Shown one piece after another: positions 7,882 to 13,592 of a stretch of 13,592 nucleotides of DNA. Position numbers and translations under genes: made by a program. The notes below the pieces were generated by a model. It was not told the origin of the DNA. It made no database searches and saw only the letters and a list, made by a program, of their open reading frames with translations. Source of the stretch: Candidatus Hydrogenedentota bacterium. Lineage in GTDB: Bacteria > Hydrogenedentota > Hydrogenedentia > Hydrogenedentales > CAITNO01. Within the stretch, counting starts at the first letter, position 1; the number at the start of each line of letters is the position of its first letter. The stretch lies in NCBI GenBank assembly GCA_903822375.1, contig CAIJOU010000822.1, forward strand, positions 1-13,592. Direction: 5' to 3'.

Positions 7882-7956
7882 TGCGGCAAGGGCACCTTGC
7901 CCATGTTCCGGGCCTGAGACACAAGCTCCGAACTAAGGGCGGGACGCCCGTGTCAC
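7882..7956. repeat. 75-bp structured repeat, copy 1 (eroded)
   Basis: This copy aligns without gaps to 7985-8059 at an offset of 103 bp, with 60 of 75 bases identical by my count. The best-conserved stretch is CTTGCCCATGTTCCGGG. The right hairpin survives as GGGCG-GGA-CGCCC (7937-7941, 7945-7949), but the outer pairs are lost, the left hairpin is shortened to about five pairs, and the outer inverted repeat is no longer complementary. It looks like an older, decaying copy. Confidence 0.8.
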
Positions 7957-7984
7957 TGGCTCAGGACCGCGCCATGAACTCTTG

Positions 7985-8060
7985 CGTGGCATGGGCATCT
8001 TGCCCATGTTCCGGGTTTATGCCACAAGCCCTGAACCACGGGCGCGACGCCCGTGCCACG
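7985..8060. repeat. 75-bp structured repeat, copy 2 (intact)
   Basis: The ends form a 7-bp inverted repeat, CGTGGCA (7985-7991) and TGCCACG (8054-8060). Inside are two hairpins with 3-nt loops: CATGGGCA/TGCCCATG (7990-7997, 8001-8008) and CACGGGCG/CGCCCGTG (8037-8044, 8048-8055). A second TGCCAC at 8020-8025 can pair with the left end instead of the right end, so alternative folds exist. The copy ends 6 nt past the queA stop codon, so the queA transcript would carry the right hairpin as its 3' end. Translated, the plus strand gives a 'HGRDARAT' peptide, which I recall as a common artefact in annotated genomes of PVC-like bacteria. Confidence 0.85.
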
Positions 8061-8066
8061 GAAGAT

Positions 8067-9089
8067 TCACAGAATTAGCATGACATCGCCGTAGGAGTAG
8101 AAGCGGAAACGCTCGCGCACGGCATGGCGGTAGGCCGCCAAAGTTAGTTCGGTGCCTGCGAAGGCGCAGACGAGGGCGAGCAGGCTGGATTTGGGCAGGT
8201 GGAAGTTGGTTTGCAGGACGTCCACGCCCTGGAAGGTGTAGGGCGGATGGATGTATTTGTCGGTCATGCCCGCACCGGACCGGAAAGCCCCCTGTTGAAA
8301 CCGGGTTTCCAGCACGCGGGTGCAGGTGGTGCCGACGGCCACAATGCGCCCGCCTGCGGCGCGCGCCGCGTTGAGCTTGGCGGCGGTCTCTTCGGGGAAG
8401 TCGAACTCTTCCGGGTCGACCCGGTGCTCCTCCAGGGTCTCGGCCGCCACGGGCTTAAAGGTGCCGTAGCCGACGTGAAGTGTGAGAAAGGCGCGGTCCA
8501 CGCCCTTCGCCTCGAGCGCGGCGAAGACCTCGTCGGTGAAGTGCAGTCCGGCGGTGGGCGCGGCGACCGCGCCGGGTTGGCGGGCAAAAACCGTTTGGTA
8601 GCGGGTCAGGTCGCCCGATTCGGGCGTGTCGCGGTGGATGTAGGGGGGCAGGGGAATCTCGCCGACGGACTCAAGCGCGTCGAGCACGTCGGGCGGGTTG
8701 AAGCGGACGCGGCGGCGACCGTCGGGCAGGACCTCGCCGGCCGTGGCGATGACGCCGCCGCCGAAGCGCACGGTCATGCCCGGTTTCACCTTGGCCGAGG
8801 GCCGCATGAGGGCGAGCCATTCGCCGGGCTTTTCCTCGCGGAGCAGGAACACCTGAACCCGGCCGCCCGTATCCTTCTGCCCGTGCAGTCGTGCGCGGAT
8901 CACGCGGGTGTCGTTGAGGGCCATGCAGTCGCCGGCGCGCAGGTATCCGGCCACGTTGCGGTATTCGTCCTCGCGCATTTCGCCGGTGGCGCGGTTGACC
9001 ACCAGCAGGCGCGACGCGTCGCGCCGTTCGCTCGGATGCTGTGCGATCAACTCTTCTGGGAGGTCATAGTCAATGTCGGCGGTCTTCAT
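8067..9089 (-). CDS. queA: tRNA preQ1(34) S-adenosylmethionine ribosyltransferase-isomerase (QueA)
   Basis: A 340-residue QueA, which moves the ribosyl part of S-adenosylmethionine onto preQ1 at tRNA position 34 to make epoxyqueuosine. Family motifs run in order: YDLPEELIAQHPSERRDASR (8-27), ALNDTRVIRARL (57-68), VGEIPLPPYI (142-151), AAPTAGLHFT (176-185), HVGYGTFKPV (205-214), AVGTTCTRVLE (251-261), VLQTNFHLPKSSLLALVCAF (291-310) and the C-terminal FYSYGDVMLIL. Length is normal. One oddity is HRVDPEEF (222-229), where E. coli QueA has an HxMHSE-type motif. The ATG at 9089 fits the family N-terminus; an upstream in-frame ATG at 9107 adds six unneeded residues. No good Shine-Dalgarno sequence is visible. 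It lies 66 nt after the DUF2007 gene on the same strand; other queuosine genes are absent. Confidence 0.96.
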   Translation of the reverse strand: MKTADIDYDLPEELIAQHPSERRDASRLLVVNRATGEMREDEYRNVAGYLRAGDCMALNDTRVIRARLHGQKDTGGRVQVFLLREEKPGEWLALMRPSAKVKPGMTVRFGGGVIATAGEVLPDGRRRVRFNPPDVLDALESVGEIPLPPYIHRDTPESGDLTRYQTVFARQPGAVAAPTAGLHFTDEVFAALEAKGVDRAFLTLHVGYGTFKPVAAETLEEHRVDPEEFDFPEETAAKLNAARAAGGRIVAVGTTCTRVLETRFQQGAFRSGAGMTDKYIHPPYTFQGVDVLQTNFHLPKSSLLALVCAFAGTELTLAAYRHAVRERFRFYSYGDVMLIL

Positions 9090-9155
9090 GGCGCTAGAGG
9101 GTAGCATAGGAGGAGGTTAAGGTGCTCTTTTTGAATGGGAGTCATGGGTGGGGAG

Positions 9156-9659
9156 TCACCACTCCCAATCGCAGTCGGGGCAGTGCTTGTTCGGGGTATG
9201 GTGGGGTTTGGGCAGGATGAGCATGAAGGCGATGGAGAACAGGACCCATATTCTCTCAAGCAGGCGTTGCCAGAGCGGCCGCGGAGCCCGGTCCAGTTCA
9301 CAAACACTGGCTCCGCCACAATTCGGGCAGGGTTCCGTCGGCTCAGTTTCCGCAACAGACCCATCGGCGTCATCCGTCGACATGTACTCTATCAACCGGC
9401 ATGATTCTTCACTGTTGTCCCACAGGTCATGCAGGACGCGCATGGCCTCGGGAACGTCACAGGGCCGCACAAAAAAACCTGTTGCCGTGTACCAGTTGTG
9501 GACGGCAAAGGTGTTCTCATCGCCGAGCCAGGCCGGAATGTCCAGTGACTCCAGCGACTGACGGCAGAATTGCGCGTTGACGGGTACGTAAAACCGCGCG
9601 ACCATGATTGCATCGGCCGGGCCGAGATGGCTGTTCAGTAGCGGTGTGACCGCGGTCAT
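9156..9659 (-). CDS. DUF2007-type protein with split zinc ribbon and one membrane segment
   Basis: A 167-residue protein in three parts. Residues 18-75 look like a DUF2007 domain (putative signal-transducing, ferredoxin-like fold): VARFYVPVNAQF, then SLESLDIPAWLGDENTFAV and FFVRPCDVPEAMRVL. An acidic linker follows (95-110). The tail carries CPNC (111-114), a membrane-like helix (about 134-150, WVLFSIAFMLILP) and a second CPDC (160-163) ending WEW. The two CxxC knuckles could close one zinc site, with the hydrophobic helix between them. Partner and function are unknown. I start at the ATG at 9659, 7 nt after the GDPD stop; the frame stays open upstream into the GDPD gene, which is shadow coding, and an internal ATG at 9605 (MVARFYV) is an alternative start. 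No strong ribosome binding site, so translation may be coupled to the gene before it. Confidence 0.8.
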   Translation of the reverse strand: MTAVTPLLNSHLGPADAIMVARFYVPVNAQFCRQSLESLDIPAWLGDENTFAVHNWYTATGFFVRPCDVPEAMRVLHDLWDNSEESCRLIEYMSTDDADGSVAETEPTEPCPNCGGASVCELDRAPRPLWQRLLERIWVLFSIAFMLILPKPHHTPNKHCPDCDWEW

Positions 9660-9666
9660 GGGCGGC

Positions 9667-10608
9667 CTAGCGCTTGCCGAGTTCGTGCAGCGTGGATCGC
9701 AGCAGGTCGGGTTTGTTGGAGATGACCGCGTCGGCACCGCACTCAACACAGTGGCGCATGGCGGCCGGGTCATCGACGGTCCACACGGCGCAGGTCTTTC
9801 CGGCCTGATGAAACGCGGCAATTCGTTCTGGGGTGACGGAGTCGAAGTTGATGTTGAACCCGGCGACGCCAATGGCATTCCCGAAGGCAAGATACTGTTT
9901 CCAGCGGTCCGGGTTGTCCTTGTCGTCGCTGCCGAGATATTCGGTGCGCAGTTCTGGCGCCTCAGCCAGCGCGATCGCGCAGCAGACGGGCGAGAAAGAC
10001 TGAATGACTACCTGATCCTTCATGTGCCGGGCGCGGACCGCCTCGATGGTCTTCTGTGTCAGTTCCAGCGTGGGGGTGCGCGAGTCCCTAATCTGGTCCA
10101 TGAGCGCGCGGAGCAGCGCGTCGCGTGAACCCTGGTGTTTCGACACGGTCTCCGCCATTTTACCGGTCAGCAGCTTGTCGGGGGCGTCGCTCTTTATCTC
10201 GATGTACACTCCTATCCTGTCTTTCGCCAGGGCCAGCGCTTCATCGAGCGTGGGGATGCGTTCTCCTGCAAAGTCCCTGGAGAATCCTGAGCCCGCGTCC
10301 GCCTGCTTAATCTCCGCGAGCGTCATTTCAGGCACGCTTCTCTTGATGCCCGCGACGCGTTCGAGACTGCCGTCGTGAATGACGACGAGCTGCCCGTCCT
10401 TGGTGAGGTGGACATCGAGTTCAAACCAGTCGGCCTTCAGTTCAATGGACTTGGCGAAGGAGGCCAGGGTGTTTTCCGGCGCATAGGCGCTCGCGCCGCG
10501 GTGGGCGATGACATCAATCATGGCTTTGGGTGCTCCGGCGTGGAATGTGGTCGCACAGCCTGCCAGGGTCAGCAGGGCCAGCGTGGACAGGCAGGTCGGG
10601 ATTCTCAT
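9667..10608 (-). CDS. Glycerophosphodiester phosphodiesterase, lipoprotein
   Basis: A 313-residue GDPD-fold enzyme that would hydrolyse glycerophosphodiesters to glycerol 3-phosphate and an alcohol, using a divalent metal. A lipoprotein signal with lipobox LAGC (C18) predicts membrane anchoring outside the cytoplasm. The catalytic set is visible: H36-R37 in IAHRGAS, E45-N46-T47, E63 and D65 in FELDVHL, H78 in VVIHDGSLERV, and YIEIKSD (E137, K139). Later family strands VIQSFS (201-206) and CAVWTVDDP (273-281) and the end motif ADAVISNKP (292-300) are present. The ATG at 10608 follows GGGAGAGA (10623-10616) at 7 nt; a longer in-frame start at 10629 would disrupt the signal peptide. It sits 53 nt after the SIMPL gene and 7 nt before the DUF2007 gene, consistent with one operon. 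Physiological substrate unknown. Confidence 0.92.
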   Translation of the reverse strand: MRIPTCLSTLALLTLAGCATTFHAGAPKAMIDVIAHRGASAYAPENTLASFAKSIELKADWFELDVHLTKDGQLVVIHDGSLERVAGIKRSVPEMTLAEIKQADAGSGFSRDFAGERIPTLDEALALAKDRIGVYIEIKSDAPDKLLTGKMAETVSKHQGSRDALLRALMDQIRDSRTPTLELTQKTIEAVRARHMKDQVVIQSFSPVCCAIALAEAPELRTEYLGSDDKDNPDRWKQYLAFGNAIGVAGFNINFDSVTPERIAAFHQAGKTCAVWTVDDPAAMRHCVECGADAVISNKPDLLRSTLHELGKR

Positions 10609-10661
10609 CACACAGTCTCTCCCGGACAAAGCGTCACTCTGCGCTTTGGTGAAATGGGCTC

Positions 10662-11348
10662 TTACATTGCCCCGGCGGCCTGCGGCGCAAGCTGGTAGGT
10701 GATGCGCACCTTGGCCGTGCAGGAAAGTTGCGGCACCTCGCCGGCCGTTTCCGACAGGGTTTCGGACCAGGCCAGTTCGAGAATCTCGGCCTCCTGCACC
10801 GAATAGATGGCGCTCTTCAGGGCGAAGGCCAGCGATTCGGCGGCGGCATAGGCGTTTTCGGTGGCTTTTGTCACGGCCTGGGTGGCGGCGCTGTCATTGT
10901 CGGCGGGCTGAAACTTCGGCCCTTTCAGCGTCGCGCCGAGGGCGGCGGCCATGGCGGAAATCTTGTCGCACAGCGTGGCGAAGCCGACCGGACCGGTGTT
11001 TGCCGTGTTGAATGGGCTCATGGTGAAGCGCGCCACCACGCCGCCGTGCACGGTTTTTGGTTCGGTGGAGACGACGGCCCCGGGGATGGCCTGCACGTCC
11101 AGAGGCTGCACGTCGCCTGCGCGCAGCGACTCCTGCGTCTGGGACACAAAAGCGGCGCACTTTTCGGCGGACGCCTTAAGGTCGCTCTCTTTGAAGTCCT
11201 TGACCAGGGTGAATTCCACCGTGGCCGGTGCGGCGTGCATCGATGCGGTGCCAGTGTTCACAACCACCGGCTGTTCCACCCCGTATGCCGGTACGGCGAC
11301 GATGAAGCATGCCGCCAGGCATGCCGCTGCAAGAGTTATGGCACGCAT
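10662..11348 (-). CDS. Secreted SIMPL-domain (DUF541) protein
   Basis: A 228-residue exported protein. Residues 1-23 form a signal peptide (MRAITLAAACLAACFIVAVP, with an A-Y-G site before VEQ); LAAC at 11-14 resembles a lipobox, but the hydrophobic stretch continues past it, so signal peptidase I cleavage seems likelier. The remainder resembles the SIMPL/DUF541 fold: VVVNTGTASMHAAPATVEF at the start, a long helix (DLKASAEKCAAFVSQTQESL), an ARFTMSPFN-type strand and a final ETAGEVPQLSCTAKVRITYQL strand. The family includes E. coli YggE, linked to oxidative stress; the biochemical role is not known. GGAGGT (11361-11356) lies 7 nt before the ATG at 11348, which decides the start; the open frame further upstream overlaps the PIG-L gene and is rejected. 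It lies 37 nt after that gene. Confidence 0.82.
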   Translation of the reverse strand: MRAITLAAACLAACFIVAVPAYGVEQPVVVNTGTASMHAAPATVEFTLVKDFKESDLKASAEKCAAFVSQTQESLRAGDVQPLDVQAIPGAVVSTEPKTVHGGVVARFTMSPFNTANTGPVGFATLCDKISAMAAALGATLKGPKFQPADNDSAATQAVTKATENAYAAAESLAFALKSAIYSVQEAEILELAWSETLSETAGEVPQLSCTAKVRITYQLAPQAAGAM

Positions 11349-11385
11349 CCTGTCTACCTCCCGGCTGCGGTCTTGTGCGGAGGGG

Positions 11386-12195
11386 TCAGATCGCGGGGCA
11401 CAGCGCCCGCAGCTCTGTCTCGTCCGGCTGCCGGCCGTATTCGGACACCTCAAACACTTCGGCAAACTCAATGGCATCGCCCCGGACCCCGTACCAGCGG
11501 CGCAGCGCGTCGCGGTGGCGTCCGGCCACCCAGTTGAGCCAGGGTGAATAATACTCCTTCAGGAATGCCAGCCGCCCCTGCGGGTCGGTGGCCGGCGGCG
11601 CGGCGTCGGGCCGTCCGTCCAGCCAGGGGAGCCATTCGTAAAACTGCGATTCCATGGCGTCCAGCAGCGCCCATTTGCGATCCATGGCCGCGTCGACATC
11701 GACGGGCAGATCCGCGCGGACGGGTGCCGGGCGCATGAAGCGGTCCATCATGTTCAGGAAGATGGGATTGCGGCGCAGTGCGGGCGTTTCGGGGCAGAAG
11801 TGGGGCACGGTCACCATGAACGCAGCATCCTGCAGGATGAGCGCCGCGTAACGGTGGTCGGGATGATAGTCCACGGACCGGTGTCCGAGCACGACATCAG
11901 CCCGGGCCTCGCGGATAACGCGCACAATGCGCTGGCGCGCCGTCAGCGAGGCTTCCAGTTCGCCGTCGCGGAAGCCGAGAATGCGTGACGTGTATCCGCC
12001 GCGGCGGGCCGCCTCGGCCACTTCAGCCGCGCGGCGCGGCGCGAGCAGGTCGGGCGCGACGGCATGATGGCCGATGCGGCCGTCGGTGAGGGACACCGAC
12101 AGCACCTTGTGGCCCTGGGCTGCCCAGAGGGCCAGCGACGCGCCGGCATAGAATTCCGGGTCATCAGGATGCGCGCCGATGCAGACGATATTCAC
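11386..12195 (-). CDS. PIG-L/LmbE family zinc deacetylase
   Basis: A 269-residue member of the family that removes N-acetyl groups from GlcNAc-containing substrates (for example MshB, BshB and eukaryotic PIG-L). The zinc and catalytic motif AHPDDPE (H9, D11, D12) and the distal HPDH motif (H111-H114) are intact, with DGRIGHH (38-44) and LGFRDGEL (73-80) between them. A C-terminal extension (about 160-269) rich in Trp and Tyr (YEWLPWLDG, YYSPWLNWVAG) may shape the substrate pocket. The substrate is unknown; thiol synthesis genes are not nearby, so a cell-envelope or small glycan substrate is possible. The start is GTG at 12195 (first residues MNIVCIGAHPDD), directly before the first strand, with a weak AGGA about 9 nt upstream. 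It follows the lipoprotein gene by 11 nt. Confidence 0.92.
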   Translation of the reverse strand: MNIVCIGAHPDDPEFYAGASLALWAAQGHKVLSVSLTDGRIGHHAVAPDLLAPRRAAEVAEAARRGGYTSRILGFRDGELEASLTARQRIVRVIREARADVVLGHRSVDYHPDHRYAALILQDAAFMVTVPHFCPETPALRRNPIFLNMMDRFMRPAPVRADLPVDVDAAMDRKWALLDAMESQFYEWLPWLDGRPDAAPPATDPQGRLAFLKEYYSPWLNWVAGRHRDALRRWYGVRGDAIEFAEVFEVSEYGRQPDETELRALCPAI

Positions 12196-12206
12196 GGCAG
12201 GCCGTC

Positions 12207-12860
12207 CTACTTCACGAAATTGATGCGCACGGGGTTGCTCAGAAGTTCCGTGTGCTGGTCGGACTGGGAGGTCTTGGGGTCGATGCCCGTGATGGGCGTG
12301 TCCACGGGCATGAGATACGCGTCAAACCGCGCATAGACCAGCATGGTGTCCGGAGGGGTCGTGAGCCCTTGCATGACGTCGAAATCATATTTGACGCCGG
12401 TGTCGCCGGTGGGGCCGCCCTTGGCCACCACGGTGGAGAATTCCGGTTCCATCGGCTGCTCGTCGCGGCGCATCTTCCCGCGGACCACCACGGGCTGTTT
12501 CTCGAAGCTGACCTTGGGCGTAAGGGACACCTGAATGGTCAGTGTTGCCGGATAGGGCGGCTTTACTGTGACAGTGGCCATGGCCAGTCGGTCACGCGCC
12601 GTCTGCATGTTGTCCACTGAAACCTGCCCTGAAAGGGCTGTGGGCGGGACGGTCGCAGAAACAATCACGCCCGCCTCCACGTCGCCGACATTGAGCCCCG
12701 GAACCACCGGGAGCGCCAGCGGCGGCTGGGCGGGCTTGGCGGTGGTTTCGAGGGGCTTGGACGCTTCGGGTTTGGGGCCGGAACAGCCCGGCAACACAAC
12801 CAGAGCGACTGTCAGCGACAGTGACAGGCAGCACAACCAGTACCAGGGACGGATGTTCAT
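12207..12860 (-). CDS. Lipoprotein of unknown function
   Basis: A 217-residue protein with a lipoprotein signal: a hydrophobic core (LCCLSLSLTVALVVLPG) ends in lipobox LPGC with C26 as the predicted lipidated residue. A Pro/Lys-rich linker (about 27-60) precedes a mostly beta-rich region with strands such as VEAGVIVSATV, LAMATVTVKPPYPATLTIQV and DTMLVYARFDAYLMPV. I do not recognise a family. AAGGAG (12871-12866) lies 5 nt before the ATG at 12860, so this start is preferred over the in-frame ATG at 12884. It opens the run of close-packed genes lipoprotein, PIG-L, SIMPL, GDPD, DUF2007. The alternating short beta segments suggest a beta-sandwich, but no function follows from that. Confidence 0.8.
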   Translation of the reverse strand: MNIRPWYWLCCLSLSLTVALVVLPGCSGPKPEASKPLETTAKPAQPPLALPVVPGLNVGDVEAGVIVSATVPPTALSGQVSVDNMQTARDRLAMATVTVKPPYPATLTIQVSLTPKVSFEKQPVVVRGKMRRDEQPMEPEFSTVVAKGGPTGDTGVKYDFDVMQGLTTPPDTMLVYARFDAYLMPVDTPITGIDPKTSQSDQHTELLSNPVRINFVK

Positions 12861-12889
12861 GAAAACTCCTTCAATCGGGCGCAAAGGCC

Positions 12890-12906
12890 GTGCTTAATGA
12901 AAGCAC
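12890..12906. repeat. Small inverted repeat upstream of the lipoprotein gene
   Basis: GTGCTT (12890-12895) and AAGCAC (12901-12906) pair around an AATGA loop. It lies in the 96-nt gap between the two-TM gene and the lipoprotein gene. No T tract follows on either strand, so terminator function is doubtful; it may be an operator or chance. Confidence 0.25.
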
Positions 12907-12956
12907 AAGTGGCGGTCCGGGGGCAAACAGAATGGATTTTTCAGAGTCGGCGCGGC

Positions 12957-13355
12957 TCAAACGTCAGGCGTGTCCCGGGGGGTGTCTTTGTCTTCCCCAG
13001 GGTTGCCGGGGGAGGACTCCTTGGCCATGACGCGGCGTATTTCTTTCCGGAACTCCTCACTGCCGAGGGTGTCCAGGAATATCTCGCGTTCGGCCAGCAC
13101 ATAATGCAATTGGGTAAAACGCAGGTCGAGCAGCACGGTATAGACCGCCACGACGATGAGCACGAGCACAGTCCCCCACCAGGCAAGCAGGGCCAACCAG
13201 TGCCAGTCCGCACCTATGAAGGCCACGCCGTTCCAAGCCATTACTGCGGCGGCGATCACGGAGACTATGCCGGTGGTTCGCCAGCCGCGCCGTGTCAGGA
13301 ACGGCGCACCCGGAAGGACTTTGTTCTCATCGGGTGACCCAGACGCGCTGTTCAT
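12957..13355 (-). CDS. Two-TM membrane protein of unknown function
   Basis: A 132-residue protein with a short polar N-terminus, two membrane segments (about 29-48, GIVSVIAAAVMAWNGVAFIG, and 53-76, WLALLAWWGTVLVLIVVAVY) and a charged helical tail (83-112) ending in an acidic, Pro-rich stretch. Charge pattern (TRRGWR before TM1) suggests both ends are cytoplasmic. No family recognised; the length and layout resemble a small scaffold or anchor. The ATG at 13355 lies inside the 3' end of the glycine-zipper gene (29-nt overlap), with GGGGGA about 6 nt upstream, which points to translational coupling. A longer open frame upstream reads through that gene and is rejected. Confidence 0.72.
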   Translation of the reverse strand: MNSASGSPDENKVLPGAPFLTRRGWRTTGIVSVIAAAVMAWNGVAFIGADWHWLALLAWWGTVLVLIVVAVYTVLLDLRFTQLHYVLAEREIFLDTLGSEEFRKEIRRVMAKESSPGNPGEDKDTPRDTPDV

Positions 13356-13592
13356 AGCGTTCCCCCGTGGGACCGGTGACCACCCGCGTTTGCCAGTAGC
13401 CAACCACCGGCGGGGACGGCGGCGGGCTGGGAGCATAATAAACCGGGCGGGGTGGGGGAGTCGAATGTTCAATCGCATCGCCCACGAGCGCGCCGGTCAG
13501 TGCACCGGCACCGGCGCCTATGAGCGCGCCCTCACCGGCGTGGCCGGTGGTGCTTCCGATAATGGCGCCCGCGCCCGCGCCCACGGCGCCAA
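13327..13592 (-). CDS. Glycine-zipper protein, 5' end outside the window
   Basis: The coding frame runs off the right edge; the last 87 residues are visible, ending VWVTR at TGA 13329-13327. The start codon must lie beyond the window. The visible N-terminal part is a glycine zipper (GAGAGAIIG, then GEGALIGAGAGALTGALVGD), a pattern of membrane-embedded or outer-membrane-associated proteins such as the YMGG and OmpA-type Gly-zipper families. A Pro/Tyr-rich linker (STPPPRPVYYAPSPPPSPPV) and a short beta-like tail (YWQTRVVTGPTGERYEQRVW) follow. The next gene begins inside its end. Probably an exported envelope protein, but its signal peptide is not seen. Note that GTG at 13584 is an internal codon, not a likely start. 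Confidence 0.75.
   Translation of the reverse strand, partial: GAVGAGAGAIIGSTTGHAGEGALIGAGAGALTGALVGDAIEHSTPPPRPVYYAPSPPPSPPVVGYWQTRVVTGPTGERYEQRVWVTR

Larger units (their letters stand above)
7717..8066. other. 350-nt intergenic region between queA and smc
   Basis: No credible protein gene is seen here. The left part (7717-7880) is the smc leader, with a weak promoter candidate and a palindrome; the right part (7882-8060) is two copies of a 75-bp structured repeat. A plus-strand open frame that spans the repeats encodes a 'GRDARAT'-type peptide and is best read as repeat-derived rather than a gene. No tRNA-like cloverleaf or rRNA is apparent. Confidence 0.7.

Noticed and set aside
7882..8060. 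Possible CRISPR array
   Set aside because: Only two 75-bp copies, with internal hairpins and terminal inverted repeats, and no cas gene nearby; the unit length and number do not fit CRISPR.
7815..8078. Plus-strand open frame across the 75-bp repeats
   Set aside because: Its peptide is the translation of the two structured repeat copies (GRDARAT type), and the repeat structure explains the sequence better than a gene does.
9108..9116. Strong Shine-Dalgarno-like AGGAGGAGG on the plus strand
   Set aside because: No credible plus-strand gene follows; the DUF2007 gene occupies the opposite strand. On the minus strand this is pyrimidine-rich and gives queA no ribosome binding site.
9090..9155. 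TATGCT as a -10 box for queA
   Set aside because: No matching -35 hexamer at a proper distance; queA may simply be read from the upstream genes.
9151..9166. GGGAGT/ACTCCC hairpin at the end of the DUF2007 gene
   Set aside because: Only 6 bp with a 4-nt loop and no T tract after it on the minus strand, so it is not a convincing terminator.

Overview
This is a GC-rich bacterial chromosome segment, read as mostly one block of minus-strand genes facing a short plus-strand operon. The organism is probably Gram-negative with an outer envelope: there is a dTDP-rhamnose gene pair, two Sec/lipobox lipoproteins and a glycine-zipper protein. Two families of short palindromic intergenic repeats, one giving peptides of the 'HGRDARAT' type and one giving 'SNLRSQ' when mistranslated, together with a DUF2007/zinc-ribbon protein, recall deep-branching groups such as Hydrogenedentota, Lentisphaerota, Verrucomicrobiota or Planctomycetota. 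That placement is a guess from memory, not a measurement.

Layout. Positions 1-155 hold the tail of an unidentified plus-strand gene, closed by a strong intrinsic terminator (209-235). A candidate extended -10 promoter (250-279) then starts the plus-strand operon rfbD (dTDP-4-dehydrorhamnose reductase), rfbB (dTDP-glucose 4,6-dehydratase) and a YdcF/DUF218 membrane protein; rfbD and rfbB overlap by ATGA and the third gene runs into the end of rfbB. This operon meets the minus-strand genes head-on at 2931-2963, where a small tandem palindrome repeat (2942-2973) fills the junction.

Reading the minus strand from the right edge: a truncated glycine-zipper gene overlaps a two-TM protein; then a lipoprotein, a PIG-L/LmbE deacetylase, a secreted SIMPL (DUF541) protein, a lipoprotein glycerophosphodiester phosphodiesterase, a DUF2007/zinc-ribbon membrane protein and queA. 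A 350-nt intergenic region (7717-8066) with two 75-bp copies of a structured repeat separates queA from smc, and smc is followed after 11 nt by a family 4-like glycosyltransferase.

Functionally the window mixes housekeeping genes (smc for chromosome condensation, queA for tRNA queuosine) with cell-envelope genes (nucleotide-sugar synthesis, glycosyl transfer, de-N-acetylation, phosphodiester cleavage, envelope lipoproteins). I see no defence system, CRISPR array, transposase, rRNA or tRNA. The least explained items are the paired 75-bp element, the 14-bp palindromic tandem repeat, the split zinc-ribbon protein and the conserved-looking run of envelope genes. Nothing here amounts to a clear new system.
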